Shown: positions 45,395 through 53,531 of the stretch, piece by piece
Layout: every line of letters starts with the position of its first letter
Numbering within the stretch: the stretch's first letter is position 1
NCBI GenBank assembly: GCA_002351725.1
Contig: DEHD01000017.1
Span: 9,627 to 73,626 of the forward strand
DNA length: 64,000 bases
Source: Prevotella sp. UBA2809
GTDB taxonomy: Bacteria; Bacteroidota; Bacteroidia; Bacteroidales; Bacteroidaceae
Reading direction: 5' to 3'
Notes under the pieces: generated by a model
Databases searched by the model: none
What the model was told of the DNA's origin: nothing
Seen by the model: only the letters and a program-made list of their open reading frames with translations
Position numbers and translations under genes: made by a program

Positions 45395-46840
45395 ATGAAC
45401 AGGAAACTTTTCATGACAGGCTTGCTGATGTTTGCTACCATCATGCAGGCACAAACAGCAAGAAAGTTTACGCTGAACCTTACCGACGATGGCAAGGCTC
45501 AGATGGTTTGTTTTCTGCCAGAGAATCCCTCGGGCAGAGCAATTGTTGGTGTGCCAGGAGGCGGCTATTCGATGCTTTCGAATACGCACGAAGGTTATCT
45601 GGCTTCCGATTGGCTGAATAAGCAAGGCATTGCCTATTTTGTAGTGAACTACCGATTGCCTAATGGCGATCGTACGATTCCCATCGGCGATGTAGAGCAG
45701 GGATTCCGTACCGTTCGCGATTCTGCAAAGGTGTGGAATATCAATCCTAACGATGTCGGTATTATGGGTTTCTCAGCAGGCGGACATCTGTCATCGGTTA
45801 TCTCAACACTCTCACCATATGAGGTGCGCCCAAACTTCTCAATCCTGTTCTATCCAGTAATATCTATGGACGAGCGTGTATCGCACAAGTGGTCGTGCAT
45901 AAACTTCCTGGGCGAGGAGGGACATAAGGACTCCAAGCTGGTGTGGCAGTATTCTACACAGAACGCTGTGCGCAGCCACCTTACACCTCCAGCCTGTATC
46001 ATCAGTGCCAGCGATGATAGACTGGTGCCAGTTGTAACCAATGGAGTACAGTATTACTCTGCTATGCGTAATGCCGGCAATGAGTGCAGTTTGTTCATCT
46101 ACCCCTCAGGCGACCATGGTTTCGGCTTCGGCCCTTGGTTCAAGTATCACGACCAGATGCTTAACGATCTTGGCAGCTGGCTAAAGTCGATACCAAGTCC
46201 CAAGCAGGATGCCGTTCGTGTGGCTTGTATCGGTAATAGCATCACCGATGGCCATGGCATCGATATGCGTACCAAGTACGGCTATCCCGCACAGTTGCAG
46301 GGTATCCTGGGTGACGGTTATTATGTGAAGAACTTCGGTGTTAGTGCACGTACCATGCTTAATAAGGGCGACTTCCCATATATGAACGAGATGGCTTGGC
46401 GCGATGCATTGGCATTTAAGCCTGATGTAGTAATCATCAAGTTGGGAACAAACGATTCTAAGCCAGAAAACTGGCAGTATGGTGCAGAATTCAAGAAAGA
46501 CCTGCAGCAGATGATTACAACCCTACGCCCAGACCTGGCACAGCCGGTAAGTAAGAAGAAGGGCAAGAAGGCAAAGTTGGCTCTGCCTGTTGGTCCAAAG
46601 ATTTATCTTTGCACACCTATTCCTGCCTTCAAGTCGACCTGGAATATCAATGACAAGGTCATTACCAATGAGATTATCCCCATACAGTTGGAAGTTGCAA
46701 AACAGTATGGCCTACAGGTAATCGACCTGCACACCCTCTTTGCAAACGATGGTGATAAGATGCTGGACGATGGCATTCATCCCGATGGCAAGGGCGCCAA
46801 GAAAATGGCCGAGATTATAGCAGAAGCTATCAAGAAATAG
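45395..46840 (+). CDS. Secreted two-domain esterase: alpha/beta hydrolase fused to SGNH hydrolase
   Basis: The 481-residue protein has a signal peptide (about 1-20, IMQAQ). Domain 1 (about 25-265) is an alpha/beta hydrolase of the BD-FAE/acetyl-xylan-esterase type, with oxyanion region VPGGGYSM, nucleophile S127 in GFSAGGH, acid D207/D208 in SASDDRLVP and H241 in GDHGFG. Domain 2 (about 272-481) is an SGNH/GDSL hydrolase with S282 in GNSITDG, G315, N353 in GTNDS and D459/H462 in DDGIHPDG. A lysine-rich insertion (KKKGKKAK) lies at 387-394. Both sites are complete. De-acetylation of mannan or xylan is likely from context, but other acyl groups are possible. Confidence 0.9.
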   Translation: MNRKLFMTGLLMFATIMQAQTARKFTLNLTDDGKAQMVCFLPENPSGRAIVGVPGGGYSMLSNTHEGYLASDWLNKQGIAYFVVNYRLPNGDRTIPIGDVEQGFRTVRDSAKVWNINPNDVGIMGFSAGGHLSSVISTLSPYEVRPNFSILFYPVISMDERVSHKWSCINFLGEEGHKDSKLVWQYSTQNAVRSHLTPPACIISASDDRLVPVVTNGVQYYSAMRNAGNECSLFIYPSGDHGFGFGPWFKYHDQMLNDLGSWLKSIPSPKQDAVRVACIGNSITDGHGIDMRTKYGYPAQLQGILGDGYYVKNFGVSARTMLNKGDFPYMNEMAWRDALAFKPDVVIIKLGTNDSKPENWQYGAEFKKDLQQMITTLRPDLAQPVSKKKGKKAKLALPVGPKIYLCTPIPAFKSTWNINDKVITNEIIPIQLEVAKQYGLQVIDLHTLFANDGDKMLDDGIHPDGKGAKKMAEIIAEAIKK

Positions 46841-46869
46841 TATATTACTGATAGTTTATGATGGACATA

Positions 46870-46903
46870 CGGTCACATGGTCACAACTGTGACCATGTGA
46901 CCG
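46870..46903. repeat. Perfect 15-bp hairpin downstream of the esterase
   Basis: CGGTCACATGGTCAC (46870-46884) and GTGACCATGTGACCG (46889-46903) form a perfect stem with an AACT loop, and each arm contains the word GGTCAC. No T-run follows on either strand, so it is not a textbook terminator. Confidence 0.75.
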
Positions 46904-46990
46904 ATACTAATGCAAAAACGGAACACATAGTAAGCCTAACAGGGCAAAAGCTAAGGGAAATAGGGGCAGAATAGTAAGGTTGTCATCGTT

Positions 46991-47050
46991 CGCCTATACG
47001 CAAACAATCGAGCGCCTATACGCAAACGATCGTGTGCCTATACCCAATCT
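46991..47050. repeat. 22-bp tandem repeat, 2.7 units
   Basis: CGCCTATACGCAAACAATCG (46991), CGCCTATACGCAAACGATCG (47013) and the partial TGCCTATACCCAATCT (47035) recur every 22 bp between two convergent genes. It is too short and without spacers to be CRISPR. Function unknown. Confidence 0.75.
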
Positions 47051-47060
47051 GAAACGCATT

Positions 47061-49040
47061 TTATAATCCGCTAATGATATATCGTGCGCCTTGCGTGTAG
47101 GTAGTGTCGAGAGTAAGGGTGTAGCCCATTGATGTGGCCAGACATTTAGCCAATGGCAGACCTACGCCAAGTGTATGCTCGTCAGGCGAAAGGCGGACGA
47201 ATGGAACAAAGATGCGTTCTGCTTCGGCAGCAGGAATAGTCGGACCTTCGTTGCTGATGGCTATCGTGCATGTGCCGTTGTCCTCTTCGTAACAATGCAA
47301 CTGCATGGTATCCCCTGTGGCATACTTAACAGCATTGTCGAGCAGACAGTTAAGCAACTCCTGTAGCAGCGCATTTGTCTGTATCTTAACACCATCGGGC
47401 ACTTCAGACTTAAAGTCGAATGACTTTGGCTTGGTCTTGAAGTGCAAGTCGTAACTGTTCAGTATAGAGCGTATTATCTCGTTCAGTCCTATCTCGTAGT
47501 TCTTCGGTATAGGATATGCATCACCATATAGACTGAAGAGTACAAGCTTTCTTGTAGATGTAGCCACATCATAACAATCGCGGCAGATAGCCGAGCGCAA
47601 CTGCATATATTCGTCATGAGGTATCTGTCCGTCGGCCTCGATGATAACTTCTGCCGTACCAATCAGCGTTTGAAGTGGCGAGCGGAGCGCGTCTTGGCAT
47701 ACGCGTTTCTCCTCTTCGGTGATACCCAAGTCGCCACGCGAATACGAATCGAGCACAGGATCCATTAACGATTCGATGTTCTTTGCTGCGGCAACAATAT
47801 CACTGTATCGTTTTCCACGCTCTTCGGGCTTAAGTTTAAACTCAGGGTCGTTGAATATGCGTGCATAGTTAAGCAGCGTACTAATTGGTGAATTGAGTTT
47901 CTCAAGAATGGTTGTTACAAAGCCTCGGCGTATGGCTTGTCCTGCCTCTGTGCGTCGGCGGGCCTCCTGCAACTCCATGAATTGCTCTTTCAGTTTCAGA
48001 TTCTTGAAATAGCGATAGATAAGTATGCCTATCAGCAGTGCTATGATTACTGAGGCCATCAGTCCACCAAGCATCAATTGACTACGTCTAAGTTCAGCTT
48101 TCTCCTCCTCGGCCTGAAGTAAGTCGATGCCATGTGAGATATCCATGATATCATCCTCGAGCACCTCACGCTCATCTACAAGCTGAAAACTATCCTTTAG
48201 TTCGGCGGCTTTGAAAGCACGTTGCCAGTCGCCCATTTTTTCATAAATATCCAGTCGCAACTCGTTTGCCATCATAGGCACATCGGTAGAGTCGCACCAG
48301 GCCAAAGCTTGCTTATAGTCTTTCTTTGCCAAGTTATAGCAAACCATTACCTGATACAGATTGGCAGGATTAAACCCTGCGGGATTATTCTTGCGGATAC
48401 TGTCGTAGCGAGCAAAGTATTGGTCGAATGCCTTCTGGTCGCCAAGTCGGCTGGCGATGATACAGCGATAACCCAGCACACCGCTATCGTAAATAGGGTT
48501 CTCCAGCATCTGTTTTGGCAGACTGTCAAGACACGCCATCGCCTCGGTTGGACGATTAAAGCTAAGCACCTGCGACAAAGAAAGATAGCAATTGAAAACT
48601 GATACGGGCTCTTTGTCGGCATCTATGCCCTGCAGTGCTTTACGGAAATATGTCTCGCCCATCTCTGGTTGATTTCTTCCGCTATAGAAGAATCCCAGAC
48701 ACATATGGGATATATACAGATACTGCTCCTGATGGCGGTCGCGGATGTCTTCGGTAAGACGGTGAATCTCGGTATATGCACGATGGAAATGCTTATGGTT
48801 AACATCGTAGATAACTCGGCTCATCCAAACGCGATAATACTTGTCCCAAGTCTCCTTCTGTTCCAAATGGTTGAGAAATAACTTGTGAGCATCGTAGAAT
48901 TCGGAATCGTTACCACTCACTTGCGCTTGCTGTACGCGCATGGCCAGTTCTTGTTCTACGTTATCATTATCGGCATAAACTTTGTTGTTACCGAGAAAAG
49001 CAAAAGTAATAAATAAAAAAAGGAATAGATATTGTTTCAT
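47061..49040 (-). CDS. TPR-containing sensor histidine-kinase-like membrane protein lacking the phospho-histidine
   Basis: The 659-residue protein has a signal peptide (1-23), a periplasmic TPR-like helical region (about 30-290), a coiled stretch, a membrane helix at 323-346 and a cytoplasmic kinase-like part. The H-box equivalent is FVTTILEKLNSP (374-385), where E380 stands in the histidine position. A second H-box-like sequence QDALRSP (449-455) has D450 there. The ATPase part keeps the N-box (LLNCLLDNAVKYA) and GVGLPLAK, but the usual DxGxG is SNEGPTI. It may be a signalling pseudokinase. The layout resembles Bacteroidetes DUF5112/5113-type kinases, but I cannot confirm that. A TATCTTTG promoter lies upstream. 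Confidence 0.75.
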   Translation of the reverse strand: MKQYLFLFLFITFAFLGNNKVYADNDNVEQELAMRVQQAQVSGNDSEFYDAHKLFLNHLEQKETWDKYYRVWMSRVIYDVNHKHFHRAYTEIHRLTEDIRDRHQEQYLYISHMCLGFFYSGRNQPEMGETYFRKALQGIDADKEPVSVFNCYLSLSQVLSFNRPTEAMACLDSLPKQMLENPIYDSGVLGYRCIIASRLGDQKAFDQYFARYDSIRKNNPAGFNPANLYQVMVCYNLAKKDYKQALAWCDSTDVPMMANELRLDIYEKMGDWQRAFKAAELKDSFQLVDEREVLEDDIMDISHGIDLLQAEEEKAELRRSQLMLGGLMASVIIALLIGILIYRYFKNLKLKEQFMELQEARRRTEAGQAIRRGFVTTILEKLNSPISTLLNYARIFNDPEFKLKPEERGKRYSDIVAAAKNIESLMDPVLDSYSRGDLGITEEEKRVCQDALRSPLQTLIGTAEVIIEADGQIPHDEYMQLRSAICRDCYDVATSTRKLVLFSLYGDAYPIPKNYEIGLNEIIRSILNSYDLHFKTKPKSFDFKSEVPDGVKIQTNALLQELLNCLLDNAVKYATGDTMQLHCYEEDNGTCTIAISNEGPTIPAAEAERIFVPFVRLSPDEHTLGVGLPLAKCLATSMGYTLTLDTTYTQGARYIISGL

Positions 49041-49063
49041 AACATGCTTATAGTTTCAATGTA

Positions 49064-49071
49064 CAAAGATA
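49064..49071 (-). promoter_or_regulatory. Bacteroidetes -7 box (TATCTTTG) for the 47061-49040 gene
   Basis: The minus strand reads GCCTATCTTTGTACATTG, 23 bp before the start codon. Confidence 0.6.
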
Positions 49072-49155
49072 GGCATTTTTCCTTAACTGGCAAAGCATAC
49101 CGCCTGTTTTTTTTATTTTTTTAGGTAGCCCCGCGCATTTTGGATTGTAAATTAT

Positions 49156-49190
49156 AAGCCCCGCATCGATATCGACGCGAGGCTTTTCTT
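49156..49190. terminator. Terminator downstream of argF'
   Basis: AAGCCCCGCATCGAT / ATCGACGCGAGGCTT form a stem of about 15 bp including two wobble/mismatch positions. A T-run follows on the plus side and TTATAATTT on the minus side. Confidence 0.65.
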
Positions 49191-49206
49191 TTTTTAGTTG
49201 TTTGTA

Positions 49207-50172
49207 TTATAATGCTTCGAGCATGCGCTTGATAACCACCGAACAGCTGATCTCACGGTTGGCGGCCTCGGGGATTACGAGGCTGTTTGGACTCTCGATG
49301 ACATCGTCGGTAACGATGAGGTTACGACGCACAGGCAGACAGTGCATGAATTTTCCATTGTTAGTCCACGACATGTGCTCGGTGTCAACAGTCCACGACA
49401 TATCCTTGTTGGTAATCTTACCGTAATCGGCAGGATTGGTTACGCCTGGGTTACTCCAGTTCTTAGCGTAGATAAAGTCGGCACCCTCGAAGGCTTTCTT
49501 CTGGTCGTACTCCACACGGGCGTTGCCAACGAACTTAGGATCGAGCTCATAGCCCTCTGGATGTGTGATTACTAGATCAACATCAGGAGCTGCATTCATC
49601 CACTGTGCAAAAGAGTTAGGCACGGCCTGAGGCAATGCACGGCAGTGAGGTGCCCAGGTTAATACAACCTTTGGTCGCTCAACAACCTTATGTTCCTCGA
49701 TAGTAATCAGGTCGGCAAAAGCCTGCAAGGGGTGAACTGTGGCTGTCTCCATTGCAAATACAGGACGGCCAGAGTACTTGATGAACTGCTGCAGAACTGT
49801 CTCTGCATAATCGTACTCGCGGTCTGTGAGTCCGGCAAAGCTTCTAACGCCGATAAGGTCGCAGTAGCAGCCCATTACTGGGATAGCCTCGAGCAGGTGC
49901 TCGCTTTTGTCGCCATCCATAATAACACCGCGTTCGGTTTCCAACTTCCATGCACCTGCATTAACATCGAGCACTATTACATTCATGCCGAGGTTCATTG
50001 CTGCCTTCTGGGTAGAAAGACGTGTGCGCAGGGAGTTATTAAAGAATATCATCATGAGCGTCTTGTTCTTGCCAAGATGCTGATATTTAAAACGGTCGTT
50101 CTTAATCTCAAATGCTTCGGCCATCGCCTTATCCAATGGACCGAGGTCTTCAACGTTTATAAAACTTTTCAT
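49207..50172 (-). CDS. argF': N-succinyl/N-acetyl-L-ornithine carbamoyltransferase
   Basis: The 321-residue enzyme transfers the carbamoyl group to an N-acylated ornithine, the route used by Bacteroidetes instead of ordinary ornithine carbamoylation. The carbamoyl-phosphate loop is NNSLRTRLS (residues 45-53), followed by TVHPLQAFADL, the WAPH region, and HCLPVRRN near the end. Residue 90, which I recall as proline in the B. fragilis succinyl enzyme and glutamate at the equivalent site in acetyl enzymes, is serine here (GDKSEHLLEA). It lies 11 bp after the SpoIIE-type phosphatase gene and apart from argGCD. Confidence 0.93.
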   Translation of the reverse strand: MKSFINVEDLGPLDKAMAEAFEIKNDRFKYQHLGKNKTLMMIFFNNSLRTRLSTQKAAMNLGMNVIVLDVNAGAWKLETERGVIMDGDKSEHLLEAIPVMGCYCDLIGVRSFAGLTDREYDYAETVLQQFIKYSGRPVFAMETATVHPLQAFADLITIEEHKVVERPKVVLTWAPHCRALPQAVPNSFAQWMNAAPDVDLVITHPEGYELDPKFVGNARVEYDQKKAFEGADFIYAKNWSNPGVTNPADYGKITNKDMSWTVDTEHMSWTNNGKFMHCLPVRRNLIVTDDVIESPNSLVIPEAANREISCSVVIKRMLEAL

Positions 50173-50183
50173 ATCTTTATAAT

Positions 50184-52259
50184 TTAATATTCAATATTCA
50201 ATGCCTTGAGGCACATTATTGTCATGTCGTCGTTAGCATCTGCACCATGACGATGACGGTTCACCTCTGCTTCCATCAGTTCTACCACATGGCGGGCATC
50301 TTTGAATTTGGTATGTCGTAGTATATCGAGCATGTGGTCGTCGCCAAACTGCTTCTGGTTGATATCCTCGGCTTCATTCAGTCCGTCGGAATAAATGAAG
50401 AGGGGACGCCCCTTGATAGATTCTATCTCTTCGCCGATGTAATCAAGCCCAGGCCATAGACCGATAGGTGCATTGGGCTCCATTTCAAGGAACGAACCAT
50501 GCTTCTCGTCACCACCGATTACTGGAGGATTGTGACCGGCATTGCAGAAATGCAGATGGCCGCTATTGAGGTTTAGCTGACCAATGAACATCGTTACGAA
50601 CATGCCGTTGTCGTTTTTCTCGGTCAGTTCGTTGTTTAGGCGTGTGGCTATTGAAGCTGGCATCAGATGCTGTTTAGCCAGAGCACGGAACAAGCGTGTA
50701 GTTTGAGCCATAAACAATGAAGCAGGAACACCCTTACCTGAAACATCGCCCAAACAGAAATATAGAATGTCGTCTTCAAGCAGATAATCGTAAAGGTCGC
50801 CACCAACCTCTTTGGCAGGGGTCATCGAGGCGTAAAAATCCAAATCTGAACGCTTGGGGAACTCATGTGGTACCATCGACATTTGGATTTCGCGGGCAAT
50901 ACGCAGTTCACTCTCAATGCGCTCCTTGGCGGCGGTGGTCTGTTCCAGTTGCTCGTAGGCTGTCTCCAACTTGTCGTAGGCTACGGTCAGAGCCTTCATG
51001 TGGCGGCTGCGACGATACAGATAGATGCAGAGGAAGGCGATGATAAGTGCACCCACACCGATGGCTGTCCAAAGGGTGATGCGCTCCATACGCTCCTTGT
51101 TCTGTTCCAACTCGAGTTTAGACTTATACTCGCTCAACTTAGACTGTTGTGCCTGACGGTCCAGACTGTCGTTCTTGAGTTTGATAGAGGCATTGCTCAG
51201 TTCTATGTCGCGGTTCTTCAGTGTAAGGCTGAGTGCCTCTTCCTCCAGTCGACGCTGCTCCAGTTCGTCCTGGGCATGAGCCAGTTTCAGCGATTGGTTG
51301 TGCAGCAGCAACTCTTTTGTCTGGTTCTCGGCTCGGATAATATCCATCTGCATGGCATGCTCTGCCGCCTGCTTGCGTATGTCGGCTGTGTTGGTGGAGT
51401 CGCTAGCCTTTTTATACTCCTTGTAGTATTTCAGGGCTTCTTTCCATTTGCCCTGCCATTCGTAGGCATAAGACATCAGCTTGTATTTCTCCTGTGGCAA
51501 CTTTGCCTTTTGAGCCAATTCGAGCATTTTCTCGTAGTCGCCGTTTACCTGTGCATGGTAGATTTCAATATCGTCAGCAAAACTAGAGCGATAATTGTAT
51601 TTCTCAGAAAGTCGTTTCCATTCCGTATAGGTTTTGTTCAGTTCTGCCTTTTGAACTTCCCCTTGATTATACATGGCTGCGATGCATCGGTAGCTCCACG
51701 CATCAACAATCGAAGGCCCAGTAAGATTCGGTTCTTTAAGGGCCTTGTCGGTCATCTCGAGCACCTTTTTCTGGTCTCTGCGATTATGGTAAATCTTTGC
51801 TAAACCTAAATAGACTGGTGCAGCATTGATTTGAGGTAGATATGCCTGTTTGTATTTAATGGCCTTCTGATAATACTCCTCTGCTTTTATCTCCATCCTC
51901 AGCGCACTGGCTTGGTTGGCATTGGCTATTGATGAATAGTAAAAACCCAGCTTGCTGTCGTTCTGCTGGCTATATTCATTCATAGCTTTGGCTATCTCCA
52001 TGCCTTTCTCTCTGCTGATTCTAGAAAAAGCAAATGAGGCTTGATTGGCCCAGGTTCTATAAAATAGTCCTTCGTCTTTTGCTTTAAGACAGGCTTCTTT
52101 CAGTTGGTCGGTAACGTTCATAAACAACTCTATCTCGTGAGAGGAGTATAGACGATACATTTCTTTCGTCAACCTATCAATGTCGGCTTGATGGTTTTGT
52201 GCTGCCAGTACGAGTGGCAGCAAAAGGGATAATAGGAATGTCGTAATTCTCATTTTCAT
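50184..52259 (-). CDS. TPR-coiled-coil membrane protein with SpoIIE/PP2C serine phosphatase domain
   Basis: The 691-residue protein has a signal peptide (about 1-20, VLAAQ), periplasmic TPR-like repeats (about 25-290), a coiled coil (300-395), a membrane helix (about 397-418), a short cytoplasmic coil (425-465) and a PP2C-type SpoIIE phosphatase (about 470-690). The metal-binding motifs are EVGGDLYDY, GDVSGKGVPASLFMA, IYSDGLNEA and DDMTIM. It would dephosphorylate a serine/threonine-phosphorylated partner such as an anti-sigma antagonist. The start is backed by a strong Shine-Dalgarno (AAGGAGGG, 7 bp before the ATG at 52259), unusual in this genome. It lies between proA and argF'. Confidence 0.9.
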   Translation of the reverse strand: MKMRITTFLLSLLLPLVLAAQNHQADIDRLTKEMYRLYSSHEIELFMNVTDQLKEACLKAKDEGLFYRTWANQASFAFSRISREKGMEIAKAMNEYSQQNDSKLGFYYSSIANANQASALRMEIKAEEYYQKAIKYKQAYLPQINAAPVYLGLAKIYHNRRDQKKVLEMTDKALKEPNLTGPSIVDAWSYRCIAAMYNQGEVQKAELNKTYTEWKRLSEKYNYRSSFADDIEIYHAQVNGDYEKMLELAQKAKLPQEKYKLMSYAYEWQGKWKEALKYYKEYKKASDSTNTADIRKQAAEHAMQMDIIRAENQTKELLLHNQSLKLAHAQDELEQRRLEEEALSLTLKNRDIELSNASIKLKNDSLDRQAQQSKLSEYKSKLELEQNKERMERITLWTAIGVGALIIAFLCIYLYRRSRHMKALTVAYDKLETAYEQLEQTTAAKERIESELRIAREIQMSMVPHEFPKRSDLDFYASMTPAKEVGGDLYDYLLEDDILYFCLGDVSGKGVPASLFMAQTTRLFRALAKQHLMPASIATRLNNELTEKNDNGMFVTMFIGQLNLNSGHLHFCNAGHNPPVIGGDEKHGSFLEMEPNAPIGLWPGLDYIGEEIESIKGRPLFIYSDGLNEAEDINQKQFGDDHMLDILRHTKFKDARHVVELMEAEVNRHRHGADANDDMTIMCLKALNIEY

Positions 52260-52282
52260 GTCGTTCCCTCCTTATATGTTGG

Positions 52283-53524
52283 CTATGGACGAATCTGTCC
52301 TTCACCCTCGATAAGCCACTTGTAGGTGGTTATTTCTTCGAGTGCCATAGGGCCACGTGGACCGAGTTTCTGGGTAGAGATGCCAATCTCGGCTCCAAGG
52401 CCGAACTGTGCACCATCGGTAAACGAGGTGGGCGCATTCCAATAAACGCAGGCTGCGTCTACGTGAGCCTGGAACTTACGGGCGGTCTGTTCGTTCATGG
52501 TTATGATAGCCTCGCTATGGCCAGAGCCGTTCTCGTCGATATGGTCGAGGGCTCCTTCGAGCGATGCAACAGTTTTGATGGCGAGTTTATAGTCCATAAA
52601 CTCTGTGCCGAAGCTTTCATCGGTAGCGTGCTCCAACATAGGATATTTGCCATTGAGGTTCTTGAATGCTTGTTCATCGGCATATATAATTACCTGCTTC
52701 TCGGCCATCTTCTCGCAGAGGGCGGGCAGGTCGGCCAGACGGCTCTCGTGTATCAACAGACAGTCGAGCGCATTGCATACAGATACACGGCGGGTCTTTG
52801 CATTGTTGATGATTGCCTTGCCCATCTCCAGGTCGCCCTCTTTGTCAAAGTAGGTGTTTACCACACCTGCTCCTGTCTCGATAACAGGGATGCGGGCTGT
52901 ATCGCGTACAAAGTCGATGAGCTTGCGACCGCCACGGGGGATACAGAGATCCACATAGCCCACGGCATTAAGCATTTCGCCGGTAGCCTCGTGAGTGGCC
53001 GGCAGCAGTGCTACTACATCCTTTGACACACCATACTTCTTGAGAATCTCGTGAATAAGTGAAACCTCTTCACGGTTACTGTAATCAGCATCTTTGCCAC
53101 CTTTGAGCACACAAGCGTTTCCACTCTTGAAACAGAGTGAGAAGACGTCGAACGTTACGTTCGGACGAGCTTCATAAATCATGCCGATAACTCCGAAGGG
53201 TACGGATACACGACATAGATGCAGGCCATTAGGAAGCGTTTTTTGTTTTGTGATGTGTCCTAATGGTGAAGGAAGTATAGCCACATTACGCATATCGGAG
53301 GCGATACCTTCGAGACGACTGTCGGTAAGCTGCAGACGGTCGTACAGAGGATTTTCCTTCGACATCTTAGCCAGATCCTGAGCGTTGGCATCAAGGATCC
53401 TTGCCTTATTGTTGACAATGGCATCGGCAACGGCATTAAGAATCTCGTTGCGCTGCTCGTCGTTAAGCAATGCCAGACTCTTGCTGGCACGTTTAACTCG
53501 TTCGAAAGTATCTTTAAGCTGCAT
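52283..53524 (-). CDS. proA: Glutamate-5-semialdehyde dehydrogenase (gamma-glutamyl phosphate reductase)
   Basis: The 413-residue cytoplasmic enzyme performs the second step of proline synthesis, reducing gamma-glutamyl phosphate with NADPH. Family marks are VPFGVIGMIYEARPNVTFD, the CLKGGKDADYSN loop, PRGGRKLIDFV, catalytic cysteine in RVSVCNALDCLLIH and the C-terminal GPMALEEITTYKWL. It directly follows proB (7 bp gap) on the same strand, so the first two enzymes of the pathway are co-expressed. The SpoIIE gene follows after 23 bp. Confidence 0.96.
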   Translation of the reverse strand: MQLKDTFERVKRASKSLALLNDEQRNEILNAVADAIVNNKARILDANAQDLAKMSKENPLYDRLQLTDSRLEGIASDMRNVAILPSPLGHITKQKTLPNGLHLCRVSVPFGVIGMIYEARPNVTFDVFSLCFKSGNACVLKGGKDADYSNREEVSLIHEILKKYGVSKDVVALLPATHEATGEMLNAVGYVDLCIPRGGRKLIDFVRDTARIPVIETGAGVVNTYFDKEGDLEMGKAIINNAKTRRVSVCNALDCLLIHESRLADLPALCEKMAEKQVIIYADEQAFKNLNGKYPMLEHATDESFGTEFMDYKLAIKTVASLEGALDHIDENGSGHSEAIITMNEQTARKFQAHVDAACVYWNAPTSFTDGAQFGLGAEIGISTQKLGPRGPMALEEITTYKWLIEGEGQIRP

Positions 53525-53531
53525 ATGTCTT

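Noticed and set aside
46991..47050. Possible CRISPR array
   Set aside because: The units are contiguous 22-bp repeats without spacers, fewer than three copies, and no cas genes are in the window.
50865..51803. 312-residue plus-strand frame
   Set aside because: It is antisense to the coiled coil and TPR part of the SpoIIE phosphatase gene. Its composition is hydrophobic and shapeless, as expected from the complement of charged heptad codons.
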